Below, in pieces: positions 26,124 through 33,418 of a DNA stretch of 64,000 nucleotides; within the stretch, counting starts at the first letter, position 1; each line of letters opens with the position of its first letter. Origin of the DNA: Streptomyces parvus (lineage in GTDB: Bacteria; Actinomycetota; Actinomycetes; Streptomycetales; Streptomycetaceae). The stretch lies in the NCBI RefSeq assembly GCF_032121415.1, contig NZ_CP135079.1:4774001-4838000 (forward strand), written 5' to 3'. The position numbers and the translations under genes are program-made. The notes below the pieces were generated by a model, which saw only the letters and a program-made list of their open reading frames with translations, was not told the DNA's origin and searched no databases.

Positions 26124-26198
26124 AGCCCCTGCGGCGATCGAGCAGCGGGGTTCTGGGGGCGCTGCCCCGGGCCCCGCTCCTCAATCGCCGCAGGGGCT
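26124..26198. repeat. Intergenic 27-bp imperfect inverted repeat (dispersed Streptomyces element)
   Basis: The arms at 26124-26150 and 26172-26198 are complementary at 25 of 27 positions. The right arm contains CTCCTCAATCGCCG, which I recognise as part of a palindromic element found many times in Streptomyces intergenic regions. It includes an inner GGGGGC/GCCCC stem and lies between the malic enzyme and the next gene; it could terminate transcription. Confidence 0.65.
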
Positions 26199-26314
26199 TG
26201 GTGGTGGTGGAGGGGCTTGGTGCGGGAGGGGCTTGAACGGGCGGGCACCCAGGTTGGTGTGCGTCACACCTGGAGGCGGTTTCGCGGGCGCCCCGCCCCG
26301 CCTATCGTCGACCC

Positions 26315-27283
26315 ATGTTCGCCGCCTACGCAGCCCGCATCGACCCCGACCAGCCCCTGACCGGCCTGGAGCTGGGCGATCGCCCGGCACCCGAGGCGCG
26401 TCCCGGGTGGAGCACCGTCACCGTCCGGGCCGCCTCCCTCAACCACCACGACCTCTGGTCCCTGCGCGGCGTCGGCCTGTCGCAGGACCGGCTGCCGATG
26501 ATCCTCGGCTGCGACGCGGCCGGCGTCGACCAGGACGGCAACGAGGTCGTCCTGCACTCCGTCATCGGGCAGTCCGGGCACGGCGTCGGGCCGAAGGAAC
26601 CGCGCTCCATCCTCACCGAGCGCTACCAGGGCACCTTCGCCGAGCAGGTCACGGTCCCCACCTGGAACGTCCTGCCCAAGCCGAAGGAGATCAGCTTCGC
26701 CGAGGCCGCCTGCCTGCCGACCGCCTGGCTCACCGCGTACCGGATGCTGTTCACCAACGCCGGGGTCCGGCCCGGGGATTCCGTGCTCGTCCAGGGCGCC
26801 GGCGGCGGGGTCGCCACCGCCGCGATCGTGCTCGGGAAGGCCGCCGGGCTGCGGGTCTTCGCCACCAGCCGGGACCGGGCCAAGCGCGAGCGGGCGGTCG
26901 AACTCGGCGCGCTGGAGGCGTACGAGCCCGGCACCCGGCTTCCGCAGCGCGTGGACGCCGTCATCGAGACCGTGGGGGCCGCCACCTGGTCCCACTCCGT
27001 GAAGTCGCTGCGCCCCGGCGGCACCCTCGTCATCTCCGGGGCCACCAGTGGCGACCGGCCCGCGCACGCCGAGCTGACCCGGATCTTCTTCCTGGAGCTG
27101 AAGGTCGTCGGCTCCACCATGGGGTCCAAGGACGAGCTGGAGGACCTGCTCGCGTTCTGTGCCACCACCGGGGTGCGCCCGATTATCGACGAGGTGCTGC
27201 CGCTCGACCGGGCCCGGGAGGGGTTCCAACGGCTGGAGTCCGGCGACCTGTTCGGGAAGATCGTGCTCACGCCGACCTCCTAG
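26315..27283 (+). CDS. Zinc-type/MDR-family alcohol dehydrogenase or quinone reductase
   Basis: A 322-residue medium-chain dehydrogenase. It has the N-terminal GroES-like fold (VRAASLNHHDLWSLRGVG; ILGCDAAGVD) and a Rossmann domain with VLVQGAGGGVATAAIVLGKA. Structural zinc cysteines are absent, which favours the quinone-oxidoreductase type. The substrate is unknown. TATCGT lies 6 nt before ATG 26315 and no Shine-Dalgarno is visible. Confidence 0.85.
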   Translation: MFAAYAARIDPDQPLTGLELGDRPAPEARPGWSTVTVRAASLNHHDLWSLRGVGLSQDRLPMILGCDAAGVDQDGNEVVLHSVIGQSGHGVGPKEPRSILTERYQGTFAEQVTVPTWNVLPKPKEISFAEAACLPTAWLTAYRMLFTNAGVRPGDSVLVQGAGGGVATAAIVLGKAAGLRVFATSRDRAKRERAVELGALEAYEPGTRLPQRVDAVIETVGAATWSHSVKSLRPGGTLVISGATSGDRPAHAELTRIFFLELKVVGSTMGSKDELEDLLAFCATTGVRPIIDEVLPLDRAREGFQRLESGDLFGKIVLTPTS

Positions 27284-27341
27284 CACCGCCAGGGTCTCGT
27301 TGTGCACGCATACTTGAACATGTGTCAGCTTTGCTGATGGG

Positions 27342-28793
27342 ATGCCGCCCATGCGAATGGGCAGAGCACTCATGGCAGTTGTCGTCGCGTCCGTGCTCGC
27401 GGCGGGGGCCCTCGCCCCCGCCGCCTCGGCACGCCCCGCCCCCCTCTCCCCGTCTTCGTCCTCGTACGAACGCGCCGTCCCGCCCCTCACCGACAACCGC
27501 GGGCGCGTCCTCACCCTGCGCGGCTGGAACGTCGAGGACAAGGCGAACCGCGGCGAGGACGCCCTCACCGCCATCACCGAACGGCACTTCCGCGACCTGA
27601 GCGCGAACGGCTTCAACTTCGCCCGGCTGCTGGTCTTCTGGGACGACCTGGAGCCCCGGCGCGGCCAGTACAGCGCGCGCTACCTCCACAGGATCGAACG
27701 CATCCTGGACTGGGCCCGCAAACACCGCGTCCACGTCCTCATCGACGCCCACCAGGACGTCTTCGGGCCCGCGTTCGGCCACCGGGGCATCCCGGAATGG
27801 GCCACCAGGACCGACGGGCTGCCGTTCACCCCCAACCCCGACGACTGGTTCTCGGAGTACTTCCAGCCCGCCGTGCAGCGGGCCTTCACCCACCTCTACG
27901 AGGATCCCGACCTCCAGCGCGCCCAGGCCGCCATGTGGCAGGTCCTCGCGACCCGCTTCCGCGACCACCCGGCCGTCATCGGCTACGACCTGATCAACGA
28001 GCCCATGGGGGAGCTGCGCCCGGGCGAGGAACCGGCGACCGCCGCCCGCCGCATCGAGGCCGAGCACCTCACGCCCCTGTACAACCGGCTCGCCCGCGCC
28101 GTCCGGGCGAAGGACCGCTCCACCTGGATCTTCGTCGAGCCGACCCCCATCGTCGGCGAAGGCGTGCCCACGGGCCTCGGCCGGATCCATGACAGCCGGA
28201 CCGTGTACGCCCCGCACTTCTACAACACCGCCATGGAGGCGGGCGCCGACTACGACCCGGACGCGGGCTGGATCGAGGCGTACGAGGCGGCGGTCACCGC
28301 CTACCCCGCCCGCCACGGGATGCCCGTGGTCGTGGGGGAGTGGGGGCCGCTGAACAACTCCCTCCCCCACATGGGCCGCTTCTACCGCGAGGCCCTCGCC
28401 TCCCTGAACCGCTACAGCTCCGGCTGGGCGGGGTACGTGTGGTGCTACGGCGGCGGCTACTGCGCCGTCGACGGGCGCGGCCGCTTCCGTACGAACAAGG
28501 AGGAGACCGCCACCCCGTACGCCCCGGCCGTCGCGGGGGCCGTCCGCTCCCAGACGTACGACGCGGGCACCCGCACCTACCGCCTCGCCTACCGGGCCGC
28601 CGCCCGGCCCGGAGTGACGGAGCTGTCCCTGCCGCCCTCGTCTCGGGGGTGGCGGGTCTCCGTCACCGGCCCCGCCCGCGTTCTCGAGAAGGGAGCGCGC
28701 GGGGGATGGCCGGCCGTTCTCGCGTGGCCCGGGAGCGAAGTGGCCGTGACCGTGCGGGAAGCTGGCCCGTATGGACGGACTGACCACCCCTGA
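27342..28793 (+). CDS. Secreted GH5 glycoside hydrolase, endoglycoceramidase-like
   Basis: A predicted secreted enzyme of about 480 residues. The signal peptide ends near ALAPAASARP. The GH5 barrel includes LRGWNVEDKANRG, GFNFARLLVFWDDLEP, VLIDAHQDVFGPAFG, the acid/base Glu in YDLINEPMGE and the nucleophile Glu in VVVGEWGPLNN. DAHQDVF and the C-terminal beta domain are typical of endoglycoceramidases, which release the glycan from glycosphingolipids. Starts at 27342, 27351 or 27357 are all possible. The 3' end overlaps the following GNAT gene by 23 bp. True substrate is uncertain. Confidence 0.82.
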   Translation: MPPMRMGRALMAVVVASVLAAGALAPAASARPAPLSPSSSSYERAVPPLTDNRGRVLTLRGWNVEDKANRGEDALTAITERHFRDLSANGFNFARLLVFWDDLEPRRGQYSARYLHRIERILDWARKHRVHVLIDAHQDVFGPAFGHRGIPEWATRTDGLPFTPNPDDWFSEYFQPAVQRAFTHLYEDPDLQRAQAAMWQVLATRFRDHPAVIGYDLINEPMGELRPGEEPATAARRIEAEHLTPLYNRLARAVRAKDRSTWIFVEPTPIVGEGVPTGLGRIHDSRTVYAPHFYNTAMEAGADYDPDAGWIEAYEAAVTAYPARHGMPVVVGEWGPLNNSLPHMGRFYREALASLNRYSSGWAGYVWCYGGGYCAVDGRGRFRTNKEETATPYAPAVAGAVRSQTYDAGTRTYRLAYRAAARPGVTELSLPPSSRGWRVSVTGPARVLEKGARGGWPAVLAWPGSEVAVTVREAGPYGRTDHP

Positions 28794-29310
28794 AGGGTTT
28801 CTGCTGCGCCCCTGGCTGCCCGACGACGCCTCGGCGGTGCTCCGCGCCTTCGTCCCGGCCGACATGGACCGCCAGACGGACCGGCCCGTGGACGACCGGT
28901 CCGGGGCCCTGGCCTGGATCGCGGAACGCGCACGCGAACGAGGGGCGCGCACCGGCTACTCCTGGGCCGTCGTGGGGGAGGAGGGCGAGGCGCTCGGCTG
29001 TGTGGCGCTCAACGTCGTCAACCGGACGCATGACAGCGGCTGGGTCTCCTACTGGACCACCGAATCCGCCCGGGGCCGGGGCGTCGCCCCGGCCGGGGTG
29101 CGGGCCCTCGCGCGCTGGGCCTTCGATGACCTCGGGCTGTACCGGCTGGAGCTGGGCCACCGCACCGACAACGTCGCCTCCTGCCGGGTCGCGACCCGGG
29201 CCGGATTCGCGCCCGAGGGCATCGAGCGGGCCAAGCTGCGGTACGGCAAGGTCCGGTACGACGTCGAGCGGCACGCGCGCCTCGCCGACGATGATGTCAA
29301 CTTTGATTGA
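28771..29310 (+). CDS. GNAT acetyltransferase, RimJ/RimL type
   Basis: A 179-residue protein resembling ribosomal-protein N-acetyltransferases: LRPWLPDDASAVLRAF at the start, acetyl-CoA loop SARGRGVAPAGVRALARWAF, and LGHRTDNVASCRVATRAGF followed by EGIERAKLRYG. Target unknown. It starts inside the 3' end of the GH5 gene. Two TGTCAA palindromes begin within its last codons and serve the next gene. Confidence 0.85.
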   Translation: MDGLTTPEGFLLRPWLPDDASAVLRAFVPADMDRQTDRPVDDRSGALAWIAERARERGARTGYSWAVVGEEGEALGCVALNVVNRTHDSGWVSYWTTESARGRGVAPAGVRALARWAFDDLGLYRLELGHRTDNVASCRVATRAGFAPEGIERAKLRYGKVRYDVERHARLADDDVNFD

Positions 29311-29338
29311 CGAAAGAAGGGTGTCAATGTAGGTTGAC
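29296..29338 (+). promoter_or_regulatory. Promoter with two operators for the HTH/Clp-N module
   Basis: Two identical-format palindromes, GTCAA-N6-TTGAC at 29296-29311 and 29323-29338, both flanked by T and G. The first supplies a -35 (TTGACG, 29307-29312) and the second overlaps a -10 (TAGGTT, 29330-29335) at exactly 17 bp spacing. The predicted transcription start coincides with ATG 29342. A protein binding both sites would shut the promoter, so autoregulation by the HTH protein is likely. Confidence 0.7.
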
Positions 29339-29341
29339 GCC

Positions 29342-29551
29342 ATGACCGAAGCAACGGATCTGGCCGCGCGCGCCGGTGACCGCGACCCGCGCGTCGGGCT
29401 GCGGGCGGTGGCCGCGCTGCGGCGGCTGCTGGAGCAGCTCGAAGCCGTACAAGTCACCAGCGCCCGGGCTCAGGGCTGGTCGTGGCAGGAGATCGCCGCC
29501 GAGCTGGGCGTCAGCCGGCAGGCCGTGCACAAGAAGTACGGGAGGCGTTGA
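29342..29551 (+). CDS. Small helix-turn-helix protein, likely autoregulator
   Basis: A 69-residue protein: an N-terminal helix pair (VGLRAVAALRRLLEQLEAVQV) and a C-terminal helix-turn-helix WSWQEIAAELGVSRQAVHKKYG similar to sigma-factor region 4 or AsnC-type HTH. The mRNA is probably leaderless. It overlaps the next gene by one base (TGATG), so the two are coupled. In Streptomyces such proteins precede a gene for a Clp N-domain protein. Confidence 0.82.
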   Translation: MTEATDLAARAGDRDPRVGLRAVAALRRLLEQLEAVQVTSARAQGWSWQEIAAELGVSRQAVHKKYGRR

Positions 29552-30156
29552 TGTTCGAGCGATTCACCCGAGGGGCCCGCGCGACCGTGAAGGGCGCCGT
29601 GGCCCAGGCCGAGCGGGCCGGGGCCGGGTCCGTCACCGAGGAACACCTGCTGCTCGCGCTGCTGGAACAGGAGGGCGGCCGGGCCTCGTTCGCCGTCACC
29701 GCCCTCGGCCTCCACGACCGCCGCGCCTCCCTGGAGGCCGCCTTCGCCGAGGCCCGCCGCCGCGGCGGCCTGACCAAGGCCGACACCGACGCCCTCGCCG
29801 GCATCGGGATCGACCTCGGCGCGATCGTCTCCCGCGTCGAGGGAGCCCACGGCGAAGGGGCCCTGGACGCCGACCGCCGCGGCCGCCGGTGGTGGTGGTC
29901 CGGGCACCGCCCCTTCACCCCGGGGGCGAAGACCGTGCTGGAGAACTCCCTCCGGGTGGCCCTCGGCCGCGGCGACCGGTTCATCGGCGAGGAGCACTTG
30001 CTCCTGGCCCTCACCGCGAAGCCCGGAGTCGTCGCCGACGTCCTCGCCGAGCACGGTGCGACCTGCACGGCCGTGCGGCGCGCGCTGTACGGCTCTGTCG
30101 CCGATGGGGGCGACGGAGGAGGCGACGCGGGCCAGGGGCACGCCCAGGCCGGGTGA
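29551..30156 (+). CDS. Stand-alone Clp N-terminal (R) domain protein
   Basis: A 201-residue protein with two Clp R repeats: residues 1-75 (FTRGARATVKGAVAQAERAG, VTEEHLLLALLEQEGG) and 120-190 (FTPGAKTVLENSLRVALGRGD, IGEEHLLLALTAKPG). No AAA+ module follows, so it cannot unfold substrates and may act as an adaptor, or as a competitor for ClpC partners or substrates such as ClpS-like ligands or arginine-phosphorylated proteins. ATG 29551 follows GGAGG at 29541. The function is inferred from the domain only. Confidence 0.82.
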   Translation: MFERFTRGARATVKGAVAQAERAGAGSVTEEHLLLALLEQEGGRASFAVTALGLHDRRASLEAAFAEARRRGGLTKADTDALAGIGIDLGAIVSRVEGAHGEGALDADRRGRRWWWSGHRPFTPGAKTVLENSLRVALGRGDRFIGEEHLLLALTAKPGVVADVLAEHGATCTAVRRALYGSVADGGDGGGDAGQGHAQAG

Positions 30157-30159
30157 ACG

Positions 30160-30203
30160 GTGGGGCCGGCGCTCCCGCCCCGGGGCGGGAGCGCCGGCCC
30201 CAC
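30160..30203. terminator. 44-bp perfect palindrome, bidirectional terminator
   Basis: The arms 30160-30181 and 30182-30203 are exact 22-bp reverse complements with no spacer, GC-rich, between the stop codons of the convergent Clp-N (30156) and PadR (30206) genes. Confidence 0.85.
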
Positions 30204-30205
30204 TC

Positions 30206-31255
30206 TCAGGCCTGCTTGCCGTCCTCGTCCTCCGCCGTCAGGAGCGCCTCGATCCGTGCCGCCGCCTCGCCCAGGTGGCGGCGGGCCTCCGAGAGCCGGG
30301 TCTCCGTCACTCCGTGATCGCGCGCCGTGTCCCGGATGCCGTCGCGGAACCGGTCCAGCAGGCGGTCCAGATCGCGCACCGGGTCGCCGGTCGCCGGCAC
30401 GTCCTGCCCCCAGTCCGCACCGGGAGCCGGATCCTGGACGGGCGGGGCGCTCTGCGGCCCGGGCTTGCCGAACGGAGGCCAGGCACCGGACCGGGCGAAG
30501 CCGCCGAGCTGGCCGGTGATCTCCGCGAGACCTTCCCGTACGCCGGAGGGCCAGTCGCCCCGGGCGAAGTGCTCCTGCACCTGGCGGGCGGCGGCCTGCA
30601 TCTGCTCCCGCGCCTTCTCCTGGGCCTCCTTGGCCTGGCGGCGGGCCTGCTGGGCGTCCTCGCGGGCGCGCCGGGACTCGTCCTTCGCCCGGCGGGCCTG
30701 CTCCTTCCACTCCTGCTTGGCCCGGCGCAGCTCCTCCTTCGCCGTGCTCCACGCCTCGCTGTCGCCGAGGTCGCCCAGATTGCCGAAGTCGCCGAAGTCG
30801 CCGAAGGGGGAGGAGGGTTCGCCCTTCACCTTCGCCTTTCCGGTCCCGGACCCCGCCTTCGTGCCGTGCCGGGACTCGGACGCCGCCGCCCGCATATCGC
30901 TGCGGAGCCGGCCCGCCGCGCCCCGTACGTCGTCGCGTATCTCGGCGGCCAGCTCGGAGAGCGAATCGCGGATCTCCAGCTCCAGGTCGGCCAGTTCGCC
31001 GCTGCGGCCCGCCAGCTCCTCGCGGCCGCCGTCGGTGATCGAGTAGACCTTGCGGCCGCCCTCGGTGGCGTGGGTGACCAGGCCCTCGGCCTCCAGTTTG
31101 GCCAGCCGCGGGTAGACCGTGCCGGCGGACGGGGCGTAAAGGCCCTGGAAGCGCTCCTCCAGCAGGCGGATGATCTCGTAGCCGTGGCGCGGGGCCTCGT
31201 CCAGGAGCTTGAGGAGGTACAGGCGCAGGCGGCCGTGGGCGAATACGGGGGGCAT
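30206..31255 (-). CDS. PadR-family regulator with long coiled-coil tail
   Basis: A 349-residue protein. The N-terminal PadR winged helix (LRLYLLKLLDEAPRHGYEIIRLLEERFQGLYAPSAGTVYPRLAKLE) is followed by a very long C-terminal region: a helical segment (80-125), a Gly/Asp/Phe-rich patch (FGDFGDFGNLGDLGD), a charged coiled coil rich in Arg, Glu, Ala and Lys (about 170-235), a Pro-rich link and a final helical segment. Most PadR proteins are 100-200 residues. It sits 1 bp after the DUF4097 gene in an operon and probably represses it. Confidence 0.85.
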   Translation of the reverse strand: MPPVFAHGRLRLYLLKLLDEAPRHGYEIIRLLEERFQGLYAPSAGTVYPRLAKLEAEGLVTHATEGGRKVYSITDGGREELAGRSGELADLELEIRDSLSELAAEIRDDVRGAAGRLRSDMRAAASESRHGTKAGSGTGKAKVKGEPSSPFGDFGDFGNLGDLGDSEAWSTAKEELRRAKQEWKEQARRAKDESRRAREDAQQARRQAKEAQEKAREQMQAAARQVQEHFARGDWPSGVREGLAEITGQLGGFARSGAWPPFGKPGPQSAPPVQDPAPGADWGQDVPATGDPVRDLDRLLDRFRDGIRDTARDHGVTETRLSEARRHLGEAAARIEALLTAEDEDGKQA

Positions 31256-31256
31256 G

Positions 31257-32114
31257 TCAGAGAACCTTTCCGGTCGGCTCGGCGGCGTACGCGCCGTCCT
31301 GGGCGGGCGGCCTGCGCAGAAGGGCGATCGAACCGGACACGGTCGTCGCCCGCAGGGTCCCCGTCCCGGCGCCCAGCGTGCCGGTGATCTTCTTCGCGCC
31401 CCACTGCCCGCCGACCCGCAGGTCCTCGAAGGCGTTGGAGACGGCCCCGCTCGCGGTGTTCGCCTCCACCCTGGCGTCCGCCGGGTGCGGCAGCCGGATC
31501 GCGATCTCGCCGGACACCGTGGTCAGCCGGATGTCCGTGGGCTTCCCGGACGGGTCGACGTCCAGCACCATGTCACCGCTGACCGACTCCGCCCGGACCG
31601 AGGCCCCCGCCCCGTCGATCACCGTCAGATCGCCGGCCACGGACTGGAAGCGCAGGTCCCCCGTGACGCTCTGGGCCTCCAGGCTGCCCGACACCGACTC
31701 CCCGCGCACCGGGCCCGTCAGCCCGACGAGCGTGGAGTCCCCCGTGATGCCGCGGACCTCGGTGCGGCCGCCGATGCCGGAGACGACGGCCCCCGCGCCG
31801 ATCACGCCGACCTCGACCGAGGCCGTGGTGGGTACGACGAGCGAGACGACGGCACTGCGGCGGCGGCCCTTGGGGTCGAGCCGGCGCAGGAAGTCCTGCC
31901 AGGGCAGATCCTCGTACGCCACGGTGAGCCGGCCGCCCTCCTGGGTCACGATCAGTGGCGGCCCCTCGATCGCGGAGACCTCCAGCCGGGCGCCCGGCTC
32001 ATCGGTCCCGACCACGTTGACCGTGCCGTCGACGATACGCACCTGGAGCGCCGCCACCGGATCGTCGAAGGAGAGCTTCCGCGGCTCATCGATGGTCCAT
32101 GTCGACACAGGCAT
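31257..32114 (-). CDS. DUF4097-domain beta-helix protein
   Basis: A 285-residue protein of repeated short beta strands (VRGESVSGSLEAQSVTGDLRFQSVAGDLTV, VRAESVSGDMVLDV, LTTVSGEIAIRLP, ATTVSGSIALLRR), the DUF4097 (adhesin-like) solenoid often encoded beside PadR genes. No signal peptide or membrane helix is seen, so it is probably cytoplasmic. ATG 32114 was chosen over an upstream start because it begins MPVSTWTIDEP. Function unknown; likely first gene of a PadR-regulated operon. Confidence 0.8.
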   Translation of the reverse strand: MPVSTWTIDEPRKLSFDDPVAALQVRIVDGTVNVVGTDEPGARLEVSAIEGPPLIVTQEGGRLTVAYEDLPWQDFLRRLDPKGRRRSAVVSLVVPTTASVEVGVIGAGAVVSGIGGRTEVRGITGDSTLVGLTGPVRGESVSGSLEAQSVTGDLRFQSVAGDLTVIDGAGASVRAESVSGDMVLDVDPSGKPTDIRLTTVSGEIAIRLPHPADARVEANTASGAVSNAFEDLRVGGQWGAKKITGTLGAGTGTLRATTVSGSIALLRRPPAQDGAYAAEPTGKVL

Positions 32115-32148
32115 GGATATGACCTCCCGGGAAGCGTGGCAACGCAAC

Positions 32149-32182
32149 ATATCGCGTCTCGTGAAGAACACGATATATCGCG
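32149..32182. promoter_or_regulatory. Repeated ATATCGCG boxes, candidate PadR operator
   Basis: ATATCGCG occurs at 32149-32156 and 32175-32182, 26 bp apart, the second within the palindrome CGATATATCG (32171-32180). They lie 35-70 bp upstream of the DUF4097-PadR operon in an otherwise GC-rich region. Confidence 0.5.
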
Positions 32183-32289
32183 GATGGGGGAAGTCAAGGG
32201 AGAAGGTGAGGGAGGTGGCGCCCCGGCGGCGGTCAGCACAATGCCTGCAAAGCGATCAAATGTGGGCATATTGGCCTAGCGTATGAGCC

Positions 32290-33114
32290 ATGAACGCGAC
32301 ACCCACCGGGGCTCTCCTGCTGTGCCGGGCCGAACCCGAGACCGTACGGCCGCTCGCCCACCTGCTGCGCGAGCCGATGCTGCTGGTCCGCGCGGGCGAG
32401 GAGTGGAGTGTGCTCGTCCCGGAGGGGAAGCCGTGGCGGGCCGGGGGAGCGGAGCAGGACGCCGACCCGGTCGACCGGGTCCTCGGCGGCTGGGCCACCG
32501 CGCTCGCCGTCGGCTCCACCTGGCCGGTGCTCGCCCTGTGGTGGGACGCCGACCGGGCCGGATACACCCTCGCCGGCGGATTCCGCCGGCCCGTGGGCTA
32601 CGTCTGGCTGACCGACGGCACCCCGGTGGGCGAGGACGAGGCGATGCGCACCTTCGCCGCCCGGCTCGGCCTCGACCCGGTGCTTGACCTCCAGGCGCTG
32701 GAGGAACTGACCCGCCCCGACCCGGAGGCGGACGCGGAAGCCCGGCTGCGCGGGCTCCTCGCCGTCCTCACCGGCACCGGACTGGCCCTGCCCGCCGGGC
32801 TATCCCCGGGCGAGAGCGCCGACCGGCTGCGCAGCGTCGCGGCGGTGCAGCGCCAGGTGGACCGCGTCGAGTGGGCCGGCTGGCGCGATGCCGTACGGGT
32901 CGAACTGGACGCGGTCGAGAGCAGCCGGGTCGGCCCGTGGGTACGCGGCCCCCGCGCCCGGGCCGTCGCCGCCGTCCAGCTCACGGCCGGACTCCCGCTC
33001 CTGCTGTGGGGCGCGCGACGGCGCAGCGGCGGCTGGGCGGCGGCCGGGGCGGTGCTGCTGGCGCACGGCGCTCTGGGACTCCTCTACGAGCGGGCCAGGC
33101 AGGGTAGGCCCTAG
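32290..33114 (+). CDS. Uncharacterised actinobacterial protein with C-terminal membrane segment
   Basis: A 274-residue protein I do not recognise beyond its conservation in Streptomyces. The N-terminal two thirds are soluble (LLLCRAEPETVRPLAHLLREP; WPVLALWWDADRAGY); residues 230-262 contain two hydrophobic stretches (VAAVQLTAGLPLLLWGA, AAAGAVLLAHGALGLLY) with Arg between them, so the C-terminus is probably membrane anchored. TAGCGT lies 7 nt before ATG 32290 and no Shine-Dalgarno is seen. Confidence 0.65.
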   Translation: MNATPTGALLLCRAEPETVRPLAHLLREPMLLVRAGEEWSVLVPEGKPWRAGGAEQDADPVDRVLGGWATALAVGSTWPVLALWWDADRAGYTLAGGFRRPVGYVWLTDGTPVGEDEAMRTFAARLGLDPVLDLQALEELTRPDPEADAEARLRGLLAVLTGTGLALPAGLSPGESADRLRSVAAVQRQVDRVEWAGWRDAVRVELDAVESSRVGPWVRGPRARAVAAVQLTAGLPLLLWGARRRSGGWAAAGAVLLAHGALGLLYERARQGRP

Positions 33115-33131
33115 GGTCTGGCCCCCGAGGA

Positions 33132-33317
33132 TCACGCGTCCTCGTCGTCCTCGTCGTCCAGCCGGGCCAGCCAGGTCGCGAGGCGCTCCACGGGCACCTC
33201 GAAATCGGGGTTGAGATCGACGAACGTCCGCAGCTGCTCGGCGAGCCACTCGAAGGTGACCTCCTCCTCGCCGCGCCGCTTCTCCAGTTCCTCGATGCCA
33301 CGGTCCGTGAAGTACAT
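33132..33317 (-). CDS. Small acidic DUF6104-like protein
   Basis: A 61-residue protein MYFTDRGIEELEKRRGEEEV...WLARLDDEDDEDA with an acidic C-terminal tail. It is a conserved Streptomyces small protein next to the 2-oxoglutarate dehydrogenase gene; the DUF6104 label is from memory. Function unknown; no motif beyond a likely helical hairpin. Confidence 0.75.
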   Translation of the reverse strand: MYFTDRGIEELEKRRGEEEVTFEWLAEQLRTFVDLNPDFEVPVERLATWLARLDDEDDEDA

Positions 33318-33355
33318 GCGTCCAGGATATCGAGGGGCGGAGCGCCCCCGGAACG

Positions 33356-33398
33356 CCGGGGACCCGGCCCCGCGACAGGCGCGGAACCGGGTCCCCGG
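33356..33398. terminator. Terminator of kgd
   Basis: Perfect 12-bp arms CCGGGGACCCGG and CCGGGTCCCCGG (33356-33367, 33387-33398), with a second nested 5-bp stem in the loop, 20 bp after the kgd stop on the minus strand. Confidence 0.75.
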
Positions 33399-33418
33399 GG
33401 TGTTCGGCGTTACGGTCC

